From: Phaeobacter sp. J2-8
GTDB taxonomy: Bacteria > Pseudomonadota > Alphaproteobacteria > Rhodobacterales > Rhodobacteraceae
Direction of reading: 5' to 3'
DNA: 64,000 nucleotides
Assembly: GCF_022867865.1 (NCBI RefSeq)
Contig: NZ_JALIEC010000002.1
Location: 434,001-498,000, forward strand
The position numbers were made by a program, and so were the translations under genes. The notes beneath the pieces were generated by a model. The model made no database searches. It was not told where the DNA came from and saw only the letters and a list, made by a program, of their open reading frames with translations. Below are positions 8,626 through 17,069 of the stretch, one piece after another; position 1 is the first letter of the stretch; each line of letters opens with the position of its first letter.

Positions 8626-10007
8626 ACGGGTTCGCTTTCAGTTTCGATGTCTTGCAGGGTCGCGACATAGGCTTTTATTTTTTCGCGGACGTGGGGGATG
8701 CGGTCATCTTTGCCGAGGTGATCCCCATTCACGATTATGTCTGTCACGGTCAGCGCAACCTGGTCGAGCAAGGCATCGTCCTCGTCGCCCTCACGTTTCG
8801 GGATGTGCAGAACGGAATCGTGGCAATAGGTCGGAATTACCCCTTCGGAATTTGAAACCGCCGAGGTATGGGGCGCGCCGCCGTCTTCGAGATTGCGAAT
8901 TTCGCGCAGCAACAGGCGACGCAGCATGACGACGCCTTTGTCGCAATGGGTCAAATGCTCTAGCCCGTGCCGTGCGATCGGACGTTGCGACACCTGGGCA
9001 TCATAGTCGCCGGGAACGCGCTGGCGTTCTTCATAGCTGCGCTCTCCGCCCTGGCCGACGAAATCGACGCTTTCCACCCCGCACTTTTCCGGATCGCCAA
9101 TGCCAAGGGGGTTCACCTCTTCGTGGAAGTGCCGCCAGCCGATGATCTTGCAATTTTCGTTATCAACCGGAAGGGTCCAGCGCGTAATCGCCACACGCGC
9201 AAACTCTTTGTATGAATGTTTGCCATCTTCCCAGATGTGCCCGACCTGCGCGAGGTTTGGCAGAATGATATCATTCGAGCGCAACCAAACATTGTTTTCA
9301 GACCGCCGTGTGGTGACATAAATCATGCCGGTCGGCGTTTCCTGAAACTTCATGTCGGGCAATTCGCCCCAGATGTCCGCAAAATGAGAGTAGGAAATGC
9401 GTGTGTGCAAAAACACCGCATGCGCGGGGTCCATCACGTTTTCATGCACTTGAAGCCAATTGCAGGGGTAATTGATGGAGTATGGGCGCATCTCATTCCC
9501 GTCGACATCATAGCTGTCGTAGATCGGGAAATCCGGAACGGTATCGGGCGGGCCGAAATAGCCGAAGATGATGCCTTTGTATTCCTTGGCGCGGTAAGCC
9601 CCCTGAAACAGCCGGTCTTTCAGTTTGCTGTTGGGCGGATCGCCCGGTGTTTCGATGATGCGCCCATCACAGCCAAACAGCCAGCCATGGTAGCAGCACC
9701 GAATGCCATCGCCTTCACACATACCGAATTCAAGCGACGTCCCGCGATGCGCACAGTGAAGGTCCAAAATTCCGACGGTTTTATCCTTGGTTCGAAAGAC
9801 CACGAAATCTTCGCCAAAGGCACGCACACGATGCGGAAGTTCCCCGACCTCTTCGGACAGGCAGACAGGCTGCCAATACCGCCGTATTAGATCCCCCGCA
9901 CGAGACCCTTTTTCGACATGCGTCAACGTTGGATCTTCGTCTGGAATGGGGTCGTTGTGATACCCTCCGTAGGGAACTTTCAGAAATTGTTTGCGCCGAT
10001 CAGTCAC
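8622..10007 (-). CDS. Rieske non-heme iron oxygenase, large subunit (phthalate-dioxygenase-like)
   Basis: 461 aa from the GTG at 10007, which has GGAGG 5 nt upstream; an upstream GTG at 10070 is open but lacks such a site. The Rieske [2Fe-2S] motif CxH...CxxH is complete (C85/H87 in HCAHRG and C104/H107 in RCCYHGW). The mononuclear iron block NVMDPAHAVFLH gives Asp and two His in the normal DxxHxxxxH spacing. Such enzymes hydroxylate or demethylate aromatics or quaternary amines using electrons from a reductase. The candidate reductase is the gene at 12467-13466. It is translationally coupled to the 203-aa protein. Confidence 0.93.
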   Translation of the reverse strand: MTDRRKQFLKVPYGGYHNDPIPDEDPTLTHVEKGSRAGDLIRRYWQPVCLSEEVGELPHRVRAFGEDFVVFRTKDKTVGILDLHCAHRGTSLEFGMCEGDGIRCCYHGWLFGCDGRIIETPGDPPNSKLKDRLFQGAYRAKEYKGIIFGYFGPPDTVPDFPIYDSYDVDGNEMRPYSINYPCNWLQVHENVMDPAHAVFLHTRISYSHFADIWGELPDMKFQETPTGMIYVTTRRSENNVWLRSNDIILPNLAQVGHIWEDGKHSYKEFARVAITRWTLPVDNENCKIIGWRHFHEEVNPLGIGDPEKCGVESVDFVGQGGERSYEERQRVPGDYDAQVSQRPIARHGLEHLTHCDKGVVMLRRLLLREIRNLEDGGAPHTSAVSNSEGVIPTYCHDSVLHIPKREGDEDDALLDQVALTVTDIIVNGDHLGKDDRIPHVREKIKAYVATLQDIETESEPV

Positions 10008-10121
10008 GCCCGCCTCCGTCGTTGAGCTTTGTGCACCCACGCTAGGAAGTCTGTTGGTTTTGGAAAACACTATAAGAGTTAAGCCGTGCTTAGGATCACC
10101 CTATGCACAGCCAGAACCCCC

Positions 10122-11391
10122 TTAAATCGCGAGGGCCGTTTCAATCCTTTTTGCCTGCCCGAAAAGCGCGGCATCCGAGTGCGCCAGGCCCCAGAATCTG
10201 GACCCCGACCGGCAGCCCATTTGCACCTTTTGTCACCGGAACCGCGATGCTTGGCAGGCCAAGAGATGTCCATAACCTACTGAAAATAGGCGACCCTGTC
10301 GCATCGAGACTCTCAGGGGCCTCACCCGGGGCGCTTGGCGCGATGATACAATCATATTGGTTCCACACCTGTGCGATATGGCCGATGCATGTCGCGCGAA
10401 GGTCTTGTGCTTTTTGGATGTGGCTCCGAGAAAGCGAGGCCCCGGATTCCAACATGTCGAACATGCCTTGTGACAAGGCCGTCGGGTGCGACGCCATTTC
10501 TTTAGACAAACTGCCCGCTGCTTCAGCAGACATAATATCAATGTGACCCTGGGTCAGCTCTTCAAAGGCATCAGGCAAAACCAAGTCAGACAGCAAGTGA
10601 CCGGAGTCCGACAATATTTGCCCCGCAATTTGCAGGGCCATACGCGTGTCATGCTCCGCCTCCGCCCACATTGGCGTCTGACAAATGGCGATTCTCAACC
10701 CCTGCTCAGCGACCGGTGGAACGGCACTGTCGAGGGCCGCAAACAACATCGCTGCATCACCGACGTCTTTTGCAAGCCAGCCAAATGAATCAAACGATGG
10801 GGCCAGGCCCTTGATCCCAGACAGAGGAAAGCGGCGGTGGCTGGATTTATAGCCGACAACACCACAATAAGACGCCGGGCGCGTGATGGAGGCGGCAGTT
10901 TGCGACCCCAGCGCCACCGGCACAACATTGGCAGACACGGCAGCGGCGGATCCGCTGGATGATCCCCCCGGTGTATGTCCGGCGTTGTGCGGGTTTGTCG
11001 TTGGCGTGGGCTGGAAACAGGCAAACTCTGTGGTTGTGGTCTTGCCAATCAACAATGCACCTGCCTTTCGAAGCCGTGCGATCATTTCCGCATCTTGCGT
11101 CGGGGCCCAACCGCGATAGATAGAAGACCCGTATTCCGTTGGCATATCCGCGGTGTCCATCAGGTCTTTTACTCCGATCGGCAAGCCGTGAAGTGGCCCT
11201 TTCACGCTTTGTGCATCTAGCACCGCAGCGCGGGCCCTGACGGCCGCAGGATCAACGTAGGCCCAGGCGTGAAGTGACGGTTCGGTCACCGCTATTCGTG
11301 CCAGGACCGCTTCTGCAATCTCGGCGACCTTTAAGCGACCGCTTTGCGCGGCCGCTACAATTCCGGTCGCGCCCTGTGAAAGAATATCCAT
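10122..11391 (-). CDS. Amidase signature (AS) family amidase, one frameshift near the 3' end
   Basis: GatA-like amidase, 422 aa once a +1 shift is corrected. It starts at 11391 (MDILSQGATGIV) with GGAG 7 nt upstream. Catalytic Lys lies in GLPIGVKDLMDT, the Gly/Ser-rich block TPGGSSSGSAAAVSA carries the cis-Ser, and the nucleophile is expected in LGSQTAASITRPA. In the literal frame the protein ends with an atypical tail at 10141. Skipping one base near 10178-10180 restores a typical ending (SDAALFGQAKRIETALAI) with stop at 10122. It is the first gene of the minus-strand operon and divergent from the LysR gene. It probably hydrolyses an amide substrate or intermediate. Confidence 0.88.
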
Positions 11392-11477
11392 CTTGGCTCC
11401 AAGTCTTATGGTTTTCTCTGTGCCGACCCCACAAAGGAAGAATAGAGTTGCATAATTGGATAAGCCTTGGGATTGGT

Positions 11478-11492
11478 ATAGGTCATGCCTAT
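11478..11492. promoter_or_regulatory. Candidate LysR-type binding site
   Basis: ATAGGTCATGCCTAT is an inverted repeat with perfect 5-bp arms around 5 bp and the length of a T-N11-A type site. It lies in the 115-bp gap between the divergent amidase and LysR genes, just ahead of the LysR ribosome-binding site. That is the usual place for an autoregulatory LysR operator. The assignment is inference. Confidence 0.4.
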
Positions 11493-11506
11493 GCAGGAGC
11501 GCACAG

Positions 11507-12412
11507 ATGCCGATCCGTAACTTCACCTTGAAGCAGCTCAACTACCTTGTTCAGGTAAGCCAGGCAGGCTCCATTACCGATGCGGGACGGGTGTTGAATG
11601 TGTCTCAGCCGTCAATTTCAACGGCAATTGCCCATCTCGAAGCTGTTTTTGGCTTTTCGCTCTTTGTGCGTCAGCACGCAAAGGGCCTGACATTGACACC
11701 CGAGGGGCGCAACGTGGTTGCGGCGGCGCAACGGGTGTTGGACGAGGCCGAGGTTCTGGGGCAATTCGCCGAAGAAATGAGCGGAGACGTCTCGGGCGTT
11801 GTCGAAATTGGCTGCGTCATCACGCTGGCCCCGATTTTGATGCCCTCGGTCATTGCAGAAGCTGGCAAACGCTATCCGAAAGCGCAAATCAAGGCACATG
11901 CGATGAGCCACGTGGAAATGATCAACGCGCTGAATTCCGGGGCCATGGCTATGGCTTTGACATACGACCTGCCCACAGGTCCTGAATTCGACTTCATGCC
12001 CTTGCAGACGCTGGAATCCTACGCTTTGCTTCCCAAAGGACATCCGCTGGCCAACCGAGGCCGCGCATCCTTGCATGAGCTTGCCCAGGATCCTTTGATC
12101 TTGCTGGACTTGCCGATGACCGCAGATTTTTTCGAAAGCATGTTTAGACTTTACGACGTGCCCTATCGCATCGCCCACCGCACCCCATCCCCCCAGATGG
12201 TCAGGGCGATGGTGGCAAACGGTCTGGGATTTGCGCTTTTCAACGCACCATTGCTGGACGACACCGCCGTTGACGGTCGCCCCATTAGACGGGTGGAGGT
12301 TGAAGAGAAACTACCAAATGTTACATGTGGGATTCTGACACAAAAGGGCCGTGTACTCAGCAATGCTGCGGGCGAAATGAAGAAGCTTATCAAGGAAACC
12401 GTTCGCCTGTGA
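11507..12412 (+). CDS. LysR family transcriptional regulator
   Basis: 301 aa. The N-terminal winged HTH is clear: FTLKQLNYLVQVSQAGSITDAGRVLNVSQPSISTAIAHLE, followed by a LysR effector-binding domain. The start at 11507 (MPIRNFTLKQ) has GGAG 8 nt upstream; an open extension to 11456 would place 17 extra residues before the HTH. It is divergent from the amidase-Rieske-Liv operon, so it is the likely local regulator responding to the imported compound or a breakdown product. It converges with the reductase gene. Confidence 0.93.
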   Translation: MPIRNFTLKQLNYLVQVSQAGSITDAGRVLNVSQPSISTAIAHLEAVFGFSLFVRQHAKGLTLTPEGRNVVAAAQRVLDEAEVLGQFAEEMSGDVSGVVEIGCVITLAPILMPSVIAEAGKRYPKAQIKAHAMSHVEMINALNSGAMAMALTYDLPTGPEFDFMPLQTLESYALLPKGHPLANRGRASLHELAQDPLILLDLPMTADFFESMFRLYDVPYRIAHRTPSPQMVRAMVANGLGFALFNAPLLDDTAVDGRPIRRVEVEEKLPNVTCGILTQKGRVLSNAAGEMKKLIKETVRL

Positions 12413-12466
12413 CGGCGCGGGTCTGCCTAGGACATCCGTGGTCCACGGCCCACGCTATCCGCCATG

Positions 12467-13466
12467 CTATTTCGCGCTGGCAATGAACTCTTCTGCATAG
12501 ATTTGTGTCCCGGCACAGCCCGCGGTTGCCGCCAAATCGCGCGCGGCGTGGACCATTGCGGGCGGACCACACAAATACACCTGACTTCCCACAAGCTTCA
12601 TCTGCTGAAAGGATTGAAGTGGCATAACCCTGTGTCACATCGGCTGCAGCGTCAGACACAGCCGCATAGCGGACATCGAGGTTGGGAAACTGCTCTTGCA
12701 ACTGCCTCAGGGCCGGACGTGCGCAAAGATCATCCAGCGTATTTGCCCCGTAGCACAACAGGATTTTCTGATCCTGTTTCCCATCGGCTTCCAGGCTGCG
12801 CAACATGGACAGCATCGGTGCGATCCCCGTCCCACCGGCAATCATCACAATCGGACCGGGTATCTTCCTCAGATAAAAAATCCCCTGCGGCCCCTCCACT
12901 CCGATGGATGCGCCAACCGCGATCGCGCGCAGTTTGGCTGACATGTCTCCATCGTCCAGAAGCGCGATATGGAATTCAAGATCCCGGTCATCGCGGTCCG
13001 GGTTCGACATGGAATAGGATCGCGTAACGCCATCGCAGGTCAGGTTGACGTATTGACCGGGCCGGAATTCCAGCCGCGTTCCGCCCGTCAAACGCAGGGT
13101 CAGCTTGACCGTTCGCGCGCTAAGGTACTCAATATTTTCGACTTTTGCGGTCAACCTTCGTGGCCTGAGCAGGTCCGCCCGCGCATAAGGCATATCCACC
13201 TCGATATCGCTGCGCGGCAATGACACACAGCTCAGCATCGCGCCGCTGGCCTGTTCGTCCTCTTCCAAAGTATCAAACGCCAGCTCATCCAATTCAACCT
13301 CACCTGCGGCAAGACGGCATTTGCACGTCTGGCAATCGCCCATCTCGCAATCCTTGGCCAAGGTTAAGCCAGCGATTTCAGCACTTTGCAAAACGGATAC
13401 ATATTCATCGCCGCGAAAAGCGAAGATTTCCCCGTCTGAAAACTTAATTTTAATCGAGTGATCCAT
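12467..13466 (-). CDS. Oxygenase reductase, [2Fe-2S]-FAD-NAD(P) type (BenC-like), frameshifted near the C-terminus
   Basis: Electron-transfer partner expected for the Rieske oxygenase, 332 aa after correction. Domains in order: plant-type [2Fe-2S] ferredoxin (Cys in CEMGDCQTC and later MLSC), FAD domain with RSYSMSNP, NAD domain with GGTGIAPMLSML. In the literal frame the end is abnormal and runs to 12390. Removing one base in the AAA run at 12608-12610 restores the family ending QVYLCGPPAMVHAAR and IYAEEFIASAK with stop at 12467. It is monocistronic by position and converges with the LysR gene. The weak AGGT lies about 9 nt before the ATG. Confidence 0.88.
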
Positions 13467-13923
13467 GCTGACTTACCTGCTGATGCCGCTGTGACGCGAT
13501 GATCTCAAACATGGGGAAGACTTGGAGATATGTAAAATATTTATAATCTCTACATTGGTTAGGGTGGATCTATAATTGAATGTTTTCGTTTCCCATAACG
13601 CCTTACCCGACACAGGCGGACAGAATATCAAATGCGATGACCCAGGATTTGGGGTCCATTTACGCCCCCCATTTTCCGATACAATCCGTCCCTGCCCCGC
13701 CCGTTTGCGCGAAATTTTTTTATCTGTTGTTGCGGGCGTGGGCAGCTTCCGGAACAGGAAAGTTGCAAAAATTGCTGAAACATGGTATCTTTACGCAATG
13801 AAAAGTACCCTGTGGCGCCATCATGGGAAATTCTCAGTCGCTCATGCCGTCCTGTTGACCCGCGATTTTCGGGGGCTTCGTGATAGGCGGCTCTTTTTGA
13901 GTTGAAACAGGGGGACCAAAACC
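13467..13923. other. Intergenic region, 457 bp, with one candidate promoter
   Basis: No convincing gene is seen; short open frames here lack a ribosome-binding site and family features. A possible sigma-70 promoter facing the small secreted-protein gene is TTGCAA (13763-13768), a 17-bp spacer and TATCTT (13786-13791). This would give a leader of about 125 nt. The AT-rich stretch near 13530-13570 probably holds the promoter of the reductase gene on the other strand. Confidence 0.4.
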
Positions 13924-14163
13924 ATGAAACGCCTTTTTATCGCTTCGATTTTAAGTGGCTGTCTGGCCACGACATCCATGGCCGCGCCAGAGAAAACAAG
14001 GATGAGCGCCAAGGATGTTGAACAGCAAATGATCATCTCGACCCAGGACGGTGCATCCTCCAGCAGCCCGATGGTGACATTGCTGTTTATGACGGTGGTG
14101 ATCATTGCGGTTGCCGCATCGTCGGGTGGTGGTGGTGGCGGCCATTATTATTATGGCCACTAG
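13924..14163 (+). CDS. Small exported protein with Gly-rich tail
   Basis: 79 aa. A strong AGGGGGA site lies 8 nt before the ATG. The N-terminus is a signal peptide (MKRLFIASILSGCLATTSMA, cleavage after SMA). It is followed by a short polar stretch, a hydrophobic segment (about residues 49-65) and a tail of six Gly followed by HYYYGH. Small proteins of this architecture are common and uncharacterised in Rhodobacteraceae, as far as I recall. The mature product is probably anchored in the inner membrane with a His/Tyr-rich end. No function is proposed. Confidence 0.75.
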   Translation: MKRLFIASILSGCLATTSMAAPEKTRMSAKDVEQQMIISTQDGASSSSPMVTLLFMTVVIIAVAASSGGGGGGHYYYGH

Positions 14164-14176
14164 GCCAACATTTTAG

Positions 14177-14304
14177 CCCAGTTCAGATTTAACTCAGTTC
14201 AAGTTTTGCCCAGCCCAGATCTTACCCAGTCCAGATTTTACCCAGTCCAAATGCAACCCAGACCAAATGCAACCCAGACCAAATGCAACCCAGACCAAAT
14301 GCAA
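14177..14304. repeat. Eight-copy 16-bp tandem repeat
   Basis: Eight head-to-tail units of exactly 16 bp, each starting CCCAG or CTCAG. The last three copies are identical (CCCAGACCAAATGCAA), and copies diverge steadily towards the small gene (first unit CCCAGTTCAGATTTAA). The period is not a multiple of three and it starts 13 bp after a stop codon, so it is not translated. It abuts the bidirectional hairpin. Confidence 0.95.
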
Positions 14305-14331
14305 AGGGCCGCTCGGTATGAGCGGCCCTTT
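14303..14331. terminator. Bidirectional intrinsic terminator
   Basis: Perfect 12-bp stem AAAGGGCCGCTC / GAGCGGCCCTTT with a GGTAT loop. Its A- and T-flanks suit termination on both strands. It lies between the small exported-protein gene and the convergent lon gene, whose stop is 43 bp further on. Confidence 0.9.
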
Positions 14332-14373
14332 CAATGTCGACAGTTCTGTCATGTCACCGGATCAGACGCCGGA

Positions 14374-16794
14374 TCAATGCGCGATCGGGCTGGCGGTGTC
14401 GTCACCTCTGGCCAGACGCCGCTGGGCTGCGGCCTCTTCTGCTGCGTCAGCGGCGGCCTCGTCCCATTCAATCGGCTCTGGCTTGTGGATCAACGCCTGT
14501 TCCAAAACTTCTGACACATGGGTGACGGGGATGATTTTCATGCCCGATGTGACATTTTCCGGGATCTCCGCCAGATCTTTTTCGTTCTCCTTCGGGATGA
14601 ACACCGTCTTGATCCCGCCGCGCAGTGCCGCAAGAAGCTTTTCTTTCAGCCCGCCAATTGGCATCGCATTGCCGCGCAGGGAAACCTCGCCGGTCATGGC
14701 GATATCCTTGCGCACCGGAATCCCCGTCAGCACCGACACGATCGAGGTCACCATCGCCAGACCGGCCGATGGCCCATCCTTGGGCGTGGCCCCATCCGGC
14801 ACGTGCACGTGGATATCCAACCGGTCGAATTTCGGCGGCTTCACCCCGATTTGCGGGGAAATCGACCGCACATAGCTGGCGGCGGCGTCGATGGATTCCT
14901 TCATCACATCGCCCAGCTTGCCGGTGGTTTTCATCCGACCCTTACCCGGCAGGCGCAGCGCCTCGATGTGCAACAGATCGCCACCAACCGAGGTATAGGC
15001 CAAGCCAGTCACAACACCGACCTGATGCTCATCCTCGGCCAGACCGTAGCGATGTTTGCGCACCCCCAGAAAATCCGAGAGGTTGTCAGACGACACCACA
15101 ACCTTTTCGGCGCGCCCTTTGACGATCTGGGTCACCGCCTTGCGGGCGGTTTTCGCGATCTCACGCTCAAGGTTCCGCACACCGGCCTCACGCGTGTAAT
15201 ACCGCACCATGTCGCTCAGCGCGCCATCCGTCAGTTCGAATTCACCCTTCTTCAGGCCATGATTCTTGACCTGTTTCTGGATGAGATGGCGTTTGGCGAT
15301 CTCGGTTTTTTCGTCCTCGGTGTAGCCCGCCAGAGGGATGATTTCCATCCGATCCAACAGCGGCCCCGGCATGTTGTAGCTGTTCGATGTGGTCAGGAAC
15401 ATCACGTTCGAGAGGTCATATTCCACCTCAAGATAGTGATCGACAAAGGTGCCATTCTGTTCCGGGTCCAACACCTCCAGCATGGCGGATGCGGGATCGC
15501 CACGGAAATCCTGGCCCATCTTGTCGATTTCATCGAGCAGGATCAGCGGATTGGTGGTTTTGGCCTTTTTCAGCGCCTGAATGATCTTGCCCGGCATTGA
15601 ACCGATATAGGTCCGGCGGTGACCGCGAATTTCGGATTCATCGCGCACGCCACCCAGCGAGATACGAATAAATTCGCGCCCCGTCGCCTTGGCAACCGAT
15701 TTCCCAAGCGAGGTTTTACCAACACCCGGAGGGCCGACAAGGCACATGATCGGGCCTTTCAGCTTCTTCGAACGTTGCTGCACCGCAAGATATTCAACGA
15801 TGCGTTCCTTAACCTTATCAAGGCCATAGTGGTCATCATCCAGAATATTCTGGGCCTTGCCCAGATCCTTTTTGACGCGGGATTTCACGCCCCACGGGAT
15901 CGACAACATCCAGTCGAGATAGTTGCGCACCACTGTTGCCTCTGCCGACATGGGCGACATGTTCTTCAGCTTTTTCAGCTCGGCATCGGCCTTTTCACGG
16001 GCCTCTTTTGACAGTTTGGTTGCGCCAACCTTTTCTTCCAGCTCGGCGATTTCATTGGCGCCATCTTCGCCATCGCCCAGCTCCTTCTGAATGGCCTTCA
16101 TCTGCTCATTCAGATAATATTCGCGCTGGGTGCGCTCCATCTGGGATTTGACGCGGGTCTTGATCTTTTTCTCGACCTGAAGCACGGACATTTCGCCCTG
16201 CATCAACCCATATACCTTCTCCAGCCGTTCAGACACGGACAGAGTTTCCAGCAGATCCTGCTTTTGCTCAACCTCAATGCCCAGATGTCCGGCCACAAGA
16301 TCGGCCAACTTGGCCGGTTCTTCGGTTTCGGAAACCGCGACAAGCGCCTCTTCGGGGATGTTTTTCTTGACCTTGGAATAGCGTTCGAATTCCGCGCCCA
16401 CGGTGCGCAACAGCGCCTCGATCGAGGCCTGATCGCCGGGCATTTCGGTCAGATACTCACAACGCGCTTCAAAGAAGTCATCGTTTTCAAGGTATTCCGT
16501 GATCCGCACCCGGGCCACACCTTCGACCAGCACCTTGACCGTGCCATCGGGCAGCTTCAACAGTTGCAGCACATTGGCCAGCACGCCGGCCTTGTAGATG
16601 CCATCCGATGCCGGATCATCGACACCGGGGTCGATCTGGCTCGACAGCAGGATCTGCTTGTCGTCCGCCATCACCTCTTCCAATGCGCGCACCGATTTTT
16701 CACGGCCCACGAACAGCGGCACAATCATGTGGGGGAACACCACAATATCGCGCAGCGGCAGGACGGGATAGCTTGAGTTAAGAGGCTCTTGCAT
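14374..16794 (-). CDS. lon: Endopeptidase La (ATP-dependent protease Lon)
   Basis: 806 aa, full length for LonA. Domains: N-terminal substrate-recognition domain (starting YPVLPLRDIVVFPHMIVPL), a coiled-coil linker, the AAA+ module with Walker A GPPGVGKTS (about residue 355) and Walker B LILLDEIDKM, then the protease domain with the Ser-Lys dyad (Ser in PKDGPSAG about residue 680). It degrades misfolded and regulatory proteins in the cytosol. A candidate heat-shock promoter lies upstream. It ends at a shared bidirectional terminator. Confidence 0.98.
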   Translation of the reverse strand: MQEPLNSSYPVLPLRDIVVFPHMIVPLFVGREKSVRALEEVMADDKQILLSSQIDPGVDDPASDGIYKAGVLANVLQLLKLPDGTVKVLVEGVARVRITEYLENDDFFEARCEYLTEMPGDQASIEALLRTVGAEFERYSKVKKNIPEEALVAVSETEEPAKLADLVAGHLGIEVEQKQDLLETLSVSERLEKVYGLMQGEMSVLQVEKKIKTRVKSQMERTQREYYLNEQMKAIQKELGDGEDGANEIAELEEKVGATKLSKEAREKADAELKKLKNMSPMSAEATVVRNYLDWMLSIPWGVKSRVKKDLGKAQNILDDDHYGLDKVKERIVEYLAVQQRSKKLKGPIMCLVGPPGVGKTSLGKSVAKATGREFIRISLGGVRDESEIRGHRRTYIGSMPGKIIQALKKAKTTNPLILLDEIDKMGQDFRGDPASAMLEVLDPEQNGTFVDHYLEVEYDLSNVMFLTTSNSYNMPGPLLDRMEIIPLAGYTEDEKTEIAKRHLIQKQVKNHGLKKGEFELTDGALSDMVRYYTREAGVRNLEREIAKTARKAVTQIVKGRAEKVVVSSDNLSDFLGVRKHRYGLAEDEHQVGVVTGLAYTSVGGDLLHIEALRLPGKGRMKTTGKLGDVMKESIDAAASYVRSISPQIGVKPPKFDRLDIHVHVPDGATPKDGPSAGLAMVTSIVSVLTGIPVRKDIAMTGEVSLRGNAMPIGGLKEKLLAALRGGIKTVFIPKENEKDLAEIPENVTSGMKIIPVTHVSEVLEQALIHKPEPIEWDEAAADAAEEAAAQRRLARGDDTASPIAH

Positions 16795-17069
16795 GCTCTT
16801 TCCTTATTATTGGCAAACCGGAATGGCCCCACAATGCGGCAGCGCTCACCGGTTCCTGTCTGGCTTTTGTAGGTAGGGCTAGGCCCACGCGCATTCAAGT
16901 ATGCGCCCCCTTGGTTATCGTTGCGGGTCAGAATGCCCGCTGCCGCGGGGCGTCGCAAGCAGGTATCGGACCATGTGATTGATTTCCGGTTACCATCCCC
17001 CGGATTGTCGGCCCAATGCTGTATTTAACGCCGATCGCCCCGGGCCCAGCAGGGCCGTTTTCACAGTTT
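16795..17069. other. lon upstream region with candidate heat-shock (sigma-32-type) promoter at 16873-16899
   Basis: Reading the minus strand, CTTGAA (16899-16894), a 15-bp spacer and CCCTACCT (from 16878) resemble the RpoH consensus CTTGAA / CCCCATnT. The match at the -10 is partial. The predicted transcript start is about 70 nt before the lon ATG. lon is a classic heat-shock gene, which supports the reading. The rest of the gap up to the tgt stop shows no gene. Confidence 0.4.

Noticed and set aside
13576-13905. Open frame of 109 aa between the reductase gene and the small exported-protein gene
   Set aside because: It has no ribosome-binding site and no recognisable family; its composition is unlike neighbouring genes and it overlaps the candidate promoter of the small gene.
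14177-14304. Possible CRISPR array
   Set aside because: Units are 16 bp with no unique spacers between them and no cas genes nearby; it is a simple tandem repeat.
14206-14514. Open frame running through the 16-bp repeats
   Set aside because: It reads repeats whose period is not a multiple of three, crosses the terminator hairpin and enters antisense lon; no start signal is present.
14518-15600. Long open frame (360 aa) on the plus strand opposite lon
   Set aside because: It is antisense to an intact lon, has no ribosome-binding site or family features, and is typical of GC-rich third-position shadow frames. The same applies to frames opposite glgB (732 aa, 32852-35050), glgX (585 aa) and the sugar genes.
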